Assembly (NCBI GenBank): GCA_016281815.1
Contig: JAEEJK010000049.1
Coordinates: 1-64,000, forward strand
DNA from: Prevotella sp.
GTDB lineage: Bacteria > Bacteroidota > Bacteroidia > Bacteroidales > Bacteroidaceae
Length of the DNA stretch: 64,000 nt
Direction: 5' to 3'
Below are positions 43,782 to 51,548 of this stretch, piece by piece. The notes under the pieces are model-generated. The model saw nothing but the letters and a program-made list of their open reading frames with translations. It did no database searches and was not told the origin of the DNA. A program made the translations under genes and the position numbers. The stretch's first letter is position 1. The number at the start of each line of letters is the position of its first letter.

Positions 43782-45289
43782 ATAATCTCAGAATCCTTTT
43801 GGTGACCATGATGATGTGCCTCACGATTCATGTCACCGCGCAGAATGACGCAAAACAGAAATCGTTCGCGGAATCCATCGCGGCTCCTGCCGACAATATC
43901 GGTGTATCACGACGCCCGGCTCTTGAGGACAGATTGTTCTTCTCTGAGACCATTGAGAAGAAAATAAAGGAAGTGAAGAAATTGCTGAGCGACGCTCCGT
44001 ATCTGGCCTGGATGTTTGAGAACTGTTTTCCCAACACCCTCGACACCACCGTGCATTACTCGGTGACGGACGACGGTGAGGATGACACCTTTGTCTATAC
44101 GGGTGATATCCATGCCATGTGGCTGCGTGACTCGGGTGCACAGGTGTGGCCCTATGTGCAGTTTGCCAAAAAAGATGAGAAAATACGCCGCATGGTCAGG
44201 GGAACCATCTTGAGGCAACTGAAATGCATCTGCCTCGATCCCTATGCCAATGCCTTCAATATGGGTCCCACGGGAAGTGAGTGGGAGTCTGACTACACCG
44301 ACATGAAACCCTTCCTGCATGAACGCAAGTATGAGATCGACTCCCTTTGCTATCCCATCCGGTTGGCTTATTATTATTGGCAGGTCACGGGCGATGCCAC
44401 CATCTTTGGCGATCTGTGGCGCGAAGCGGTGGCAAAGATTCTCAAGACTTTCCGGGAGCAGCAGCGAAAGGGGAACAAGGGTCCCTATCGGTTCATGCGC
44501 AAAACAGAAAGACAGTACGACACCGTGGCGAATGACGGCTATGGCAATCCTGTCAAACCGGTAGGATTGATCGCATCAGTGTTTAGACCTTCCGACGACG
44601 CCACCGTTTTCCTCTATCTTGTCCCTTCCAATTTCTTTGCCGTGACGTCCATGCGAAAGATTGCGGAGGTGCTCAGGGTGGTCAATCATGATGAGGATGA
44701 GGCGGCTCGCTTTACAAAAATGGCGGATGAGGTGGAGAGGGCATTGAAAAGATATGCTGTACACAATCATCCCAAGTATGGCAAGATATATGCCTATGAG
44801 GTGGATGGCTTCGGCAACCAGTTGCTCATGGATGATGCCAATGTGCCCAGTCTCTTGGCGATGCCATACTTGGGTGATGTGGATATCAACGACCCCGTCT
44901 ATCAGAATACACGGCGTTTCGTGTGGAGTGGGGACAATCCCTATTTCTTCAGTGGAAGAATGGGCGAGGGTATAGGAGGCCCACATATCGGATATGATAT
45001 GGTTTGGCCAATGTCTATCATGATGAAAGCATTCACCAGTCAGGATGATGATGAAATCATGCAGTGTGTGCAGATGCTGGTGGATACAGACAACGGCACG
45101 GGTTTCATGCATGAGTCATTCAACAAAAATGACGCCTCCAAATACACACGCTCTTGGTTCGCTTGGCAGAATACCCTCTTCGGTGAGTTGATCCTCAAAC
45201 TCATTGATGATGGTAAACTGGAACTGCTGAGAAAGATTCAAAAGAATGAACAGGGTTCCCCGATGCCTAGAGTGTCATCTGAAGCATGA
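43778..45289 (+). CDS. Glycoside hydrolase family 125 (exo-alpha-1,6-mannosidase)
   Basis: 503 residues with signal peptide (MNNLRILLVTMMMCLTIHVTAQ). GH125 hallmarks include FVYTGDIHAMWLRDSGAQVWP, the active-site QLKCICLDPYANAFN and GPTGSEWESDYTDMKP, and GGPHIGYDMVWPMSIMMKAF near the C terminus. GH125 enzymes remove alpha-1,6-mannose from N-glycans or mannan by inversion, in the periplasm. Its 3' end overlaps the convergent GH51 gene by 23 bases. Confidence 0.92.
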   Translation: MNNLRILLVTMMMCLTIHVTAQNDAKQKSFAESIAAPADNIGVSRRPALEDRLFFSETIEKKIKEVKKLLSDAPYLAWMFENCFPNTLDTTVHYSVTDDGEDDTFVYTGDIHAMWLRDSGAQVWPYVQFAKKDEKIRRMVRGTILRQLKCICLDPYANAFNMGPTGSEWESDYTDMKPFLHERKYEIDSLCYPIRLAYYYWQVTGDATIFGDLWREAVAKILKTFREQQRKGNKGPYRFMRKTERQYDTVANDGYGNPVKPVGLIASVFRPSDDATVFLYLVPSNFFAVTSMRKIAEVLRVVNHDEDEAARFTKMADEVERALKRYAVHNHPKYGKIYAYEVDGFGNQLLMDDANVPSLLAMPYLGDVDINDPVYQNTRRFVWSGDNPYFFSGRMGEGIGGPHIGYDMVWPMSIMMKAFTSQDDDEIMQCVQMLVDTDNGTGFMHESFNKNDASKYTRSWFAWQNTLFGELILKLIDDGKLELLRKIQKNEQGSPMPRVSSEA

Positions 45290-47252
45290 CCATCGAGTAG
45301 GGGGCGAGTTCGATGTCCATCTTCTTGCTGGCTTTCAGCGGTGAGGTCTTGGGAGCAATGGGCTGCTGCTCGTAGTTGTTCTCGTCCTCGGGCTGACCTG
45401 AGATGACCGTCATGGTGGCTGCTGACTTCATTCCCTTGAAGCGCGACAGGTTGAGGTGGCCCATTTTGCTGTCTCCGCTGGCATTGCACAGTTTGACAAA
45501 GAGTTGGCGGGTCTTCGTGTTCAGCACCACAGACTGTCCCTGAAGGTTGGTGGCATCGTCTATGGTCACACAGTCGCCGTAGTAGTATTGGCCGGCGGAT
45601 TGACCAAACATTTGCTGTACGTAGTAACTGCAAGTGAGATAGGGACGCTCGTTGTCGAAGTAGATGAGGTCGGGATTCCAGTTGGTGGCATTCTTGCGGG
45701 CAAAAAGCGGAGCATAGGAGGTCATGCACACCACGTCGCCGTTGCGCTCCACATGGAGCAGGTACAGACCTTCGGCCAGGGCGTCAATCAGTTTCTTGTC
45801 CTTGGCGGCATACTCGCCGAGATAAACCTTGGTCTTGCGGTCACGGGGATAGTCGTCATATTGGCGCTTGTTGAGGAAATAGTCGCGGGGCTCATAATAG
45901 TGCTCGTCGAGGATGGGAAGCCCGATCTCGTCGGCCAATTTCCAACCTGCCTCGAAGTCACGGTTGCCGGGATGGGAACCGGGACCGGCTGTGCCGACAA
46001 TCACAATCTCTGGATGGGCGGCTCTTACTTTCTCATAGATGTATTTGAAACGCTCGATGAACTCGGGGGAGATGCGCTCCTCATTGCCCAGACCCAGGTA
46101 TTTCAGGTTGAAGGGCTTGGGATGGCCGGCCTCGGCACGCAGACGGCCCCAGCGGGTGTTCACATCACCATTGGCCCATTCGATGAGGTCAAGGGCTTCG
46201 GATACCCATTCGTCCATCTCTTCCATCGGTACGCAGTCCTGGGCCTGGTCCTTCATTCCCCAACCACCGTTGGTGCCTTGGCAACTGACACCGCAGGGGA
46301 GGATGGGAAGCGGCTCCATGCCAAGATCCTCACAGAATTGGAAATACTCAAAATAGCCCAGACCCATCGACTGGTGGTAACCCCAGGTGTTCTTGATGCC
46401 TTTGCGCTGTTCTTTGGGACCGACCGTGGTCTTCCAGCGATAGGTGTCCCAGAAACCGTCGCCTCCGCCATGCACCACACAGCCTCCGGGGAAACGCATG
46501 AATTTCGGATGGAGGGCGGCAAGGGCCTCGGCAAGGTCCTTACGCATGCCATGACCTTTGTAGGTGTCCTGGGGCATCAGCGATACCATGTCGACATCCA
46601 AGATACCGGTCGAAAGGGAGAGTATCTGGAGGTTGGCCTTGCTGGCTGATTCCTGGGCGGTCAGTTGCACCTCATATTTCTGCCAGCCATTGCTGCTTAC
46701 CACCAACTCGGCGTCGGCTATGAGTTTGGGGGCTTTGCCCCAGCCTGGCTGTGGTTCAGACAGGGCAATGCGCACCTTCTTGGAGTCGCCCTTCACATTG
46801 CGGAGATAAATGGAGAAATTATATTTGGCTCCAGCCTTCAGATTGATACCGTCGAAACCGTCATTCTGGATGCCAAAGCCGGTCCATCCGTTAAAGTCGT
46901 AGTAATGGCCGACTCGCTCGGTATGCAGACGCATGAATGTGGGATTGTTGGAGTTGAGTGGCTGGTCGGTGCCTGCTTCTATCCAACCCAGTGAGTGACC
47001 GGGACGGGTGATGCGCCATGCGGTGCCAGGACCCCAACCGTCTCGCTCCGTAGGATTGAACTCAAAGGAACCGTTCTGAATCAGTTCGGCATAAAGACCG
47101 CCGTCGGCGGCACTGCTGATGTCCTCAAAGAAAATACCGAGAAGTTCGTCACTGATGGCCTTGCCGCCAGCAGGGGCTTTCATCGCTTTCTGGGCGTAAA
47201 TACCCACACAGGCAACCAACATGGCTGCTAAGAATGTCATTCGTTTCTTCAT
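45267..47252 (-). CDS. Alpha-L-arabinofuranosidase, GH51
   Basis: 661 residues with signal peptide (MKKRMTFLAAMLVACVGIYAQ). A GH51-type N-terminal sheet with an embedded CBM4/9-like sandwich (~60-225), then the TIM barrel with catalytic acid/base Glu391 in LGLGNEERI and nucleophile Glu480 in VYLGEYAA, and the C-terminal alpha-L-AF_C beta domain. It removes terminal arabinofuranose from arabinan, arabinoxylan or pectin side chains by retention. It is divergent from the GH8 gene and shares a 198-bp control region with it. Confidence 0.93.
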   Translation of the reverse strand: MKKRMTFLAAMLVACVGIYAQKAMKAPAGGKAISDELLGIFFEDISSAADGGLYAELIQNGSFEFNPTERDGWGPGTAWRITRPGHSLGWIEAGTDQPLNSNNPTFMRLHTERVGHYYDFNGWTGFGIQNDGFDGINLKAGAKYNFSIYLRNVKGDSKKVRIALSEPQPGWGKAPKLIADAELVVSSNGWQKYEVQLTAQESASKANLQILSLSTGILDVDMVSLMPQDTYKGHGMRKDLAEALAALHPKFMRFPGGCVVHGGGDGFWDTYRWKTTVGPKEQRKGIKNTWGYHQSMGLGYFEYFQFCEDLGMEPLPILPCGVSCQGTNGGWGMKDQAQDCVPMEEMDEWVSEALDLIEWANGDVNTRWGRLRAEAGHPKPFNLKYLGLGNEERISPEFIERFKYIYEKVRAAHPEIVIVGTAGPGSHPGNRDFEAGWKLADEIGLPILDEHYYEPRDYFLNKRQYDDYPRDRKTKVYLGEYAAKDKKLIDALAEGLYLLHVERNGDVVCMTSYAPLFARKNATNWNPDLIYFDNERPYLTCSYYVQQMFGQSAGQYYYGDCVTIDDATNLQGQSVVLNTKTRQLFVKLCNASGDSKMGHLNLSRFKGMKSAATMTVISGQPEDENNYEQQPIAPKTSPLKASKKMDIELAPYSMVMLQMTL

Positions 47253-47450
47253 TGTTTTGAAAGGATTTAGGTTGTGAAATCTTCCGCTAAATTAACCATT
47301 TTTCCTTAATCTGTTGGCTCGTTTGTCGCAAATGATGGCGCACATATACAAATTGTAAACAATGTGATACAATTGTCGGCTTTTCATCTGATGAAGTTTC
47401 GTAACTTTGTTCCCAAATCGTGACTAACTTATCATTAATAAATTGAAAAA
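47253..47450. promoter_or_regulatory. Divergent promoter region GH51/GH8
   Basis: TAACTTTG (47402-47409) is a -7 box toward GH8, 42 bp before its start. The spacer also contains CAATTGT and TTGTAAACAATGTGATACAATTGTC, with ACAATTGT-like repeats that could serve a regulator. No third gene. Confidence 0.4.
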
Positions 47451-48839
47451 ATGAGAAAATTACTCGTAGGTATGCTGGCTTTGATGATGTCGGCAAGCGC
47501 ATCGGCCTACTCGCCGTGGAAGAAAGGTGGATTCGAAACAAAGAAATACAGAAACCTGTTCGTGGAGATGGGCTATGGCAAAAAAGAAGTGGACCAGAAA
47601 CTCAAGGAGGTCTTCAATGATGTATTCTATGGACCCAACAAGGTGTATTTCGAGGTGGGTGACTCCATGGCTTATATTTCCGACATCAAAAACCATGATG
47701 CAAGAACCGAAGGCATGTCCTATGGATTGATGATTGCCGTACAGTTCAATGAGAAAGAGATTTTTGACAAACTCTGGAGATGGAGCAAAAAGTATATGCA
47801 GCACCAGGATGGCATCAGGGAGGGCTATTTCGCTTGGAGTTGCAAGACCGATGGCACGCGCAACGCTGACGGGGCTGCTTCGGATGGTGAACTCTATTTC
47901 ATCACCTCGCTCATCTTCGCTTCCAACCGATGGGGCAATGATACGGGCATCAATTACAAGGCGGAGGCACAGCGCATCCTCAACTGTATACAGCCTAAGG
48001 AATACGATGCTCCGGCTCGTGGCGGTTTCGGTGGTTTCGGTGGCTTCGGCGGTTTCGGCGGACAGCAACCGCAGCAGTCGCAGCAGAACCAACAGCCACA
48101 GAAACAAAAGATGTATCTGATCGATCCTGAGACAAAACTCATCACCTTTACTCCTGATGGATTCGGACAGCGGTTCACCGACCCTTCCTACCATATCCCT
48201 GCCTTCTACGAGGTGTGGGCGAAATGGGGAGATGACGGACGCGCTGACCTGTGGAAGGAGTGTGCTGAGAAGAGCCGTGAGTTCCTGCACAAATGCATCA
48301 ATGAAAAAACAGGTCTGAATGGCGACCAGTGTCAGTACGACGGCAGCGAGATGCAGATGCCGCGATTCCCGGGCATGCAGCAAAGACCGCAGGGGGCTCC
48401 ACGCCGGAATGGCAACAACAACTTCAGGTATGACTCATGGCGTGTGCCTATGAACATCACCCTCGATTACGAGTGGAGTTGCGCTGACCGTGAGTGGCAG
48501 CAGGCTTATGGCGAGAAGATACAGAATTTCTTCTACTCCCAGGGGGTCAACGATTTCGTCGACCAATATCGTCCGGATGGCTCATTGCCGGAGGAAAACG
48601 AAATACTGCCTGCTGGTGGATTCCGCAAACTGCGCCATTCCATCGGATTGGTTTCCACTGTGGCTGCCGCTTCCTTGATGTGCAGCCATGAGAAAAGCAA
48701 GGAGTTTGTGGATGCCTTGTGGAATGCGAAGCATGTGCCCTTCGAGGATGGCTATTTTGATGCCTATTACGATGGTCTCCTCCGGCTCTTCGCCTTCATG
48801 CACCTGAGCGGAAATTACCGCATCGTCTTCCCTAAATAA
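47451..48839 (+). CDS. Glycoside hydrolase family 8 (Rex-type oligoxylanase) with low-complexity insert
   Basis: 462 residues with signal peptide (MRKLLVGMLALMMSASASA). GH8 (alpha/alpha)6 barrel: catalytic acid Glu87 in ARTEGMSYGLMIAVQ, the second acidic site in AASDGELYF (Asp145) and a C-terminal GGFRKLRHSIGLVSTVAA segment. The pattern is closest to reducing-end xylose-releasing exo-oligoxylanases. Odd: residues ~190-220 are a run of Gly-Gly-Phe repeats followed by Gln/Pro/Asn-rich sequence, and a second Gln/Arg/Asn-rich stretch sits near 305-325; neither belongs to the fold. They lie at surface-loop positions and the frame is intact. Confidence 0.88.
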   Translation: MRKLLVGMLALMMSASASAYSPWKKGGFETKKYRNLFVEMGYGKKEVDQKLKEVFNDVFYGPNKVYFEVGDSMAYISDIKNHDARTEGMSYGLMIAVQFNEKEIFDKLWRWSKKYMQHQDGIREGYFAWSCKTDGTRNADGAASDGELYFITSLIFASNRWGNDTGINYKAEAQRILNCIQPKEYDAPARGGFGGFGGFGGFGGQQPQQSQQNQQPQKQKMYLIDPETKLITFTPDGFGQRFTDPSYHIPAFYEVWAKWGDDGRADLWKECAEKSREFLHKCINEKTGLNGDQCQYDGSEMQMPRFPGMQQRPQGAPRRNGNNNFRYDSWRVPMNITLDYEWSCADREWQQAYGEKIQNFFYSQGVNDFVDQYRPDGSLPEENEILPAGGFRKLRHSIGLVSTVAAASLMCSHEKSKEFVDALWNAKHVPFEDGYFDAYYDGLLRLFAFMHLSGNYRIVFPK

Positions 48840-48870
48840 AAGGGAAGCCAATGCGGTAATCTTAGCGTTT

Positions 48871-48981
48871 TCTTTTCCGTACGCGGTGGCTCTGCCACCG
48901 CTCTTTTTATGTCTTCTCCGTAAGCGGTGGCTCTGCCACCGCCTTTTTTGTTTTCTCCGTAAGCGGTGGCTTTGCCACCGC
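48871..48981. repeat. Three tandem CTCCG-hairpin repeats
   Basis: Units of about 40 bp: TTTTCCGTACGCGGTGGC-type start, hairpin GCGGTGGC-TCT or TTT-GCCACCGC (48883-48901, 48924-48942, 48963-48981). They fill the gap between the convergent GH8 and beta-helix genes. Related arrays lie at 58043-58172 (four units) and 27373 (one unit). Probably transcription-terminating or REP-like elements. Confidence 0.7.
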
Positions 48982-48984
48982 CCA

Positions 48985-50463
48985 TTACATGCTTGCCGAT
49001 GATACGATCACCTTGGCGCTCGAGTTGGAGTAGATGCTTGGTATGGTAAAACTCACACCGTCGTATGACAAGGTGGTACCGCCCTTCACGTTCACGTCCT
49101 TGTATTTCTTGCTTCCATGTGTCGAGGTGGCGGCGCCGGTGGTGGCTTTCCCGCCGATGCCCATCAGCGTCGCACCGTTGGTGAGCACCGCGTAGTCGGT
49201 CTTGAAGGCCGTGCCGCTGTCTGATGAGGCGCACGACAAAATCGTGCCGCCGCTGAGTGTGATGTTGCCGTCGCTCTTGATGGCTTGGGGCTTGGTGTCA
49301 AGAGTGCCATACTCGAGCACGTCTCCTGTGGTCACCACGGTCAGCGTGCCGCCGCTGATGGTGATGGCGCCAGTGGAGTTGATGCCCTTGCCGCCAGCAC
49401 CGGTGCTCGTCAGCAGCATGGTGCCGCCTGTCATTGTGAAGGTGCCGTCACATTTCGCTGCGGCATTGCTCGAAAGGTCTGCCTCTGCGCTGTCATAGAT
49501 GGCGTTGCCGCTGGTCGTGGCGGTGATCATACCGCCTGTCACCACCATGTTGTCATCACATTTCAACGCTTTCGTGGCATTGCCGGTGGTCGTCACGGTG
49601 AGAGTTCCGCCGGAAAGGGTCATCATTCCGTTGCCTGTCTTGTCGGATTTCTTCTTTTCCACATCGATGCCGTCTCCGCTGGAAGTGATGCTCAGTGTGC
49701 CTCCAAGCATCTTGAAATATTGGTTGATATGGAAACCGTCACCCATGGCCTTGCTCACGGTGATGGTGCCCAGACCTTCATTAAACAAGGTGTACTCATC
49801 GCTGCAGAAGGCGTGTTTCACATTGCCGGCGATATTCAGACTGCCGGTTCCTGTCCACGATGAGTGACCGTCTATATAGAAAGCGGCTTTGTGCCCATCG
49901 CTGTCATCATCGCCCCCGGCTGATATCCCGTCAGCAAGTGAGTTGGCGGTCCTGTCAGCGAGACTGACCCTGATCATCTTTCCGTTTTGGATGTTGATGG
50001 CGGCACTGTCGGGATTGGTGAGCGTGAGGCCGTTGAGCACAAGCCCCATGGCGGTGCTGCCTTCCATGTAGAACGAACCATTGCTGCTGTTGCCGCTGAG
50101 CGTGTAGGTCACCTCATTCTCAAGGCTGGCACTGGCGCTCACATTGACATGGCTGCCGTTTACCTCAGCAGTGATGTAGGGCGCGATGTTGCCGGAAATC
50201 TCCACATGGGCGGTGTTGCCGTTGTAACTCACGTTGACGGTGTTGTCGCTCACGCTGCTGTCGTCTATGGTGATATTGGTGATGGCGCTGATGGGATAGG
50301 ACTTCTTGCCCACCGTGAGGGTGGTGGCATTATCGTAGAGCATTTCGCCTGCTTGTGCGGCGGGGATGGCGTATGTCACATCACCCATGTTGATGCGAAG
50401 CGTCTGGGCATTGACCGACAGCACTGCTGCCGATACGATGGCAAGTGTGAGTAACTTTTTCAT
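48985..50463 (-). CDS. Cthe_2159-like (DUF4353) carbohydrate-binding beta-helix protein
   Basis: 492 residues with signal peptide (MKKLLTLAIVSAAVLSVNAQ). A short N-terminal sheet domain (~20-75) precedes a long right-handed beta-helix built of Gly/Thr/Ser-rich rungs (e.g. GGTLTVTTTGNATKALKCDD, GGTMLLTSTGAGGKGINS), matching the Cthe_2159 family known to bind cellulose and pectic acid through calcium. No catalytic residues are evident. Its start overlaps the stop of the preceding small secreted protein (4 bases), so the pair form one unit. Confidence 0.83.
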   Translation of the reverse strand: MKKLLTLAIVSAAVLSVNAQTLRINMGDVTYAIPAAQAGEMLYDNATTLTVGKKSYPISAITNITIDDSSVSDNTVNVSYNGNTAHVEISGNIAPYITAEVNGSHVNVSASASLENEVTYTLSGNSSNGSFYMEGSTAMGLVLNGLTLTNPDSAAINIQNGKMIRVSLADRTANSLADGISAGGDDDSDGHKAAFYIDGHSSWTGTGSLNIAGNVKHAFCSDEYTLFNEGLGTITVSKAMGDGFHINQYFKMLGGTLSITSSGDGIDVEKKKSDKTGNGMMTLSGGTLTVTTTGNATKALKCDDNMVVTGGMITATTSGNAIYDSAEADLSSNAAAKCDGTFTMTGGTMLLTSTGAGGKGINSTGAITISGGTLTVVTTGDVLEYGTLDTKPQAIKSDGNITLSGGTILSCASSDSGTAFKTDYAVLTNGATLMGIGGKATTGAATSTHGSKKYKDVNVKGGTTLSYDGVSFTIPSIYSNSSAKVIVSSASM

Positions 50464-50852
50464 CTGACGAGTGTTTTGACAACTTTTCCAGAATGGTCTT
50501 TCAATATGTACAATCCTTTCGGAAGCCGACGGATGGCTTCTTGGGCATCACCGAACTGACCGACATGGCTGCCGGCTGGGGTATAGGCACTGACGGTACC
50601 TTCCACCAGAATGGTGGGGATGGGCGTGATGCCGGATGTCTCTGTGAAAAACATCTTGCTGAGGCTTGACAGAGGGATGGTGGTCCCGTCGTTCGATACA
50701 AGGTTGTTGCCTGAGAAGGTGAGAACCAGTCCGGAGACAGGCAATGACACGCTGGTGCCGTCTGCTTGCTCGAAAGTGAGGTATTCAAAATTCTGGGCTT
50801 TGCATGTCATGATGATGACAAGGAAAAAAGCAACCAATAATGATCTCTTCAT
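50460..50852 (-). CDS. Small secreted protein with sorting-domain-like C terminus
   Basis: 130 residues with signal peptide (MKRSLLVAFFLVIIMTCKAQ). The next ~50 residues (YLTFEQADGTSVSLPVSGL, then LVSNDGTTIPLSSLSKMFF) resemble the small domain that opens the beta-helix protein encoded downstream (TYAIPAAQAGEM, SYPISAITNITIDD). The end, AYTPAGSHVGQFGDAQ followed by LPKGLYILKDHSGKVVKTLV, looks like a type IX secretion-like C-terminal sorting or related beta domain. The function is unknown; presumably it works with the beta-helix protein. Confidence 0.7.
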   Translation of the reverse strand: MKRSLLVAFFLVIIMTCKAQNFEYLTFEQADGTSVSLPVSGLVLTFSGNNLVSNDGTTIPLSSLSKMFFTETSGITPIPTILVEGTVSAYTPAGSHVGQFGDAQEAIRRLPKGLYILKDHSGKVVKTLVR

Positions 50853-50858
50853 ATCCGG

Positions 50859-50936
50859 TATAGTTTTAGATAGTATATTTGAATTATAGTTTTAAAAAGT
50901 ATATTTGCATTATAGTTTTAAAAAGTATATTTGCAT
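50859..50936 (+). repeat. Three tandem 26-bp promoter-like repeats
   Basis: Units TATAGTTTTARAWAGTATATTTG + AAT/CAT at 50859-50884, 50885-50910 and 50911-50936; the last two are identical. Each unit holds TATATTTG, a perfect -7 box for the plus strand. Because of the 26-bp period the TTTG of one unit's -7 box lies 18 bp before the next -7 box, nearly the ideal -33 position. The nearest plus-strand gene is the lacI-type gene 613 bp downstream, so the target is unclear. Confidence 0.75.
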
Positions 50937-51102
50937 TTATTTATATGGTGATTCACTGATTTGTCTTTTCGCAAGCAAAAGTAAGAAAAAATGGACAAAC
51001 AGACAAAATTTTTACCTCAAATTCAGCAAACAGGCCGATATTGTAGACAAAACCCCCTTTGGGGGGGCGAAACTAAGGCCGCCGCGCCCTTCAGTTACCC
51101 CA

Positions 51103-51126
51103 TCTCCGACCGATTTCGGTCGGAGA
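51103..51126. repeat. Hairpin repeat, unit 1
   Basis: TCTCCGACCGA-TT-TCGGTCGGAGA, perfect 11-bp arms. Preceded by CCCTTCAGTTACCCCA, closely matching unit 2. Confidence 0.65.
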
Positions 51127-51166
51127 ATATCTAGAATATCTCCTCAGAGGCCCTTCACTTATCCCA

Positions 51167-51190
51167 TCTCCGACCGATTTCGGTCGGAGA
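51167..51190. repeat. Hairpin repeat, unit 2
   Basis: Identical hairpin to unit 1, preceded by CCCTTCACTTATCCCA; 64-bp period. Confidence 0.65.
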
Positions 51191-51417
51191 ATTCCCCATA
51201 TACAGCACTACCGCCACCGCCCTCGCCAAGAAGAATCACATACCAATAAGAATCAGACACAAAAAAACATGGAAATTGTCTCCCGACAACTTCCATGATC
51301 AAGTTTTTTCTAACTAACTTATTATCAACTATTCATTACTCTTTCTAATTACGCTGCAAAGGTAATCCTTTTTTTGCAAACAAATAGAATAAATTGTGCA
51401 AAAACATAACGTAAACG

Positions 51418-51448
51418 TTTGCGAAACACACTTTTTTTATTATCTTTG
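51418..51448 (+). promoter_or_regulatory. Consensus promoter with LacI-type operator upstream of the lacI gene
   Basis: TTTG (51418-51421), 19 bp, TATCTTTG (51441-51448): a perfect consensus. The -33 element sits inside GTAAACGTTTGC (51411-51422), whose AAACGTTT core has the CG-centred symmetry of LacI-family operators, suggesting autoregulation. Confidence 0.6.
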
Positions 51449-51548
51449 CGGCATAGTTTCGGGTTCGCGGGCATTCAGACCCGCCACAAATGCGGGCGAG
51501 GACACCCGCGCTCCCAAGCATATTCTTATAATTGATAGTTAAAATGTC

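Larger units (their letters stand above)
50937..51548. other. Intergenic region with hairpin repeats and the lacI promoter
   Basis: Contents in order: AT-rich stretch; CCCCCTTTGGGGGGG palindrome (51053-51067); two hairpin repeats (51103-51126, 51167-51190); the lacI promoter (51418-51448); and a G/C-rich element (51460-51515) with CGGGCATTCAGACCCG and GCGGGCGAGGACACCCGCG hairpins that resembles a dispersed intergenic repeat seen in many Bacteroidetes. No convincing gene was found on either strand. Confidence 0.5.

Noticed and set aside
45456..46649. 397-codon plus-strand open frame
   Set aside because: Antisense of GH51; catalytic motifs are all on the minus strand.
48871..48981. Possible short CRISPR array
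   Set aside because: Units are hairpins with near-identical intervening bases rather than unique spacers; no cas genes in the window.
50905..51249. 114-codon plus-strand open frame downstream of the 26-bp repeats
   Set aside because: Runs through the hairpin repeats and pyrimidine runs; the translation is Pro/Ser/Arg-rich low complexity with no homology-like motif.
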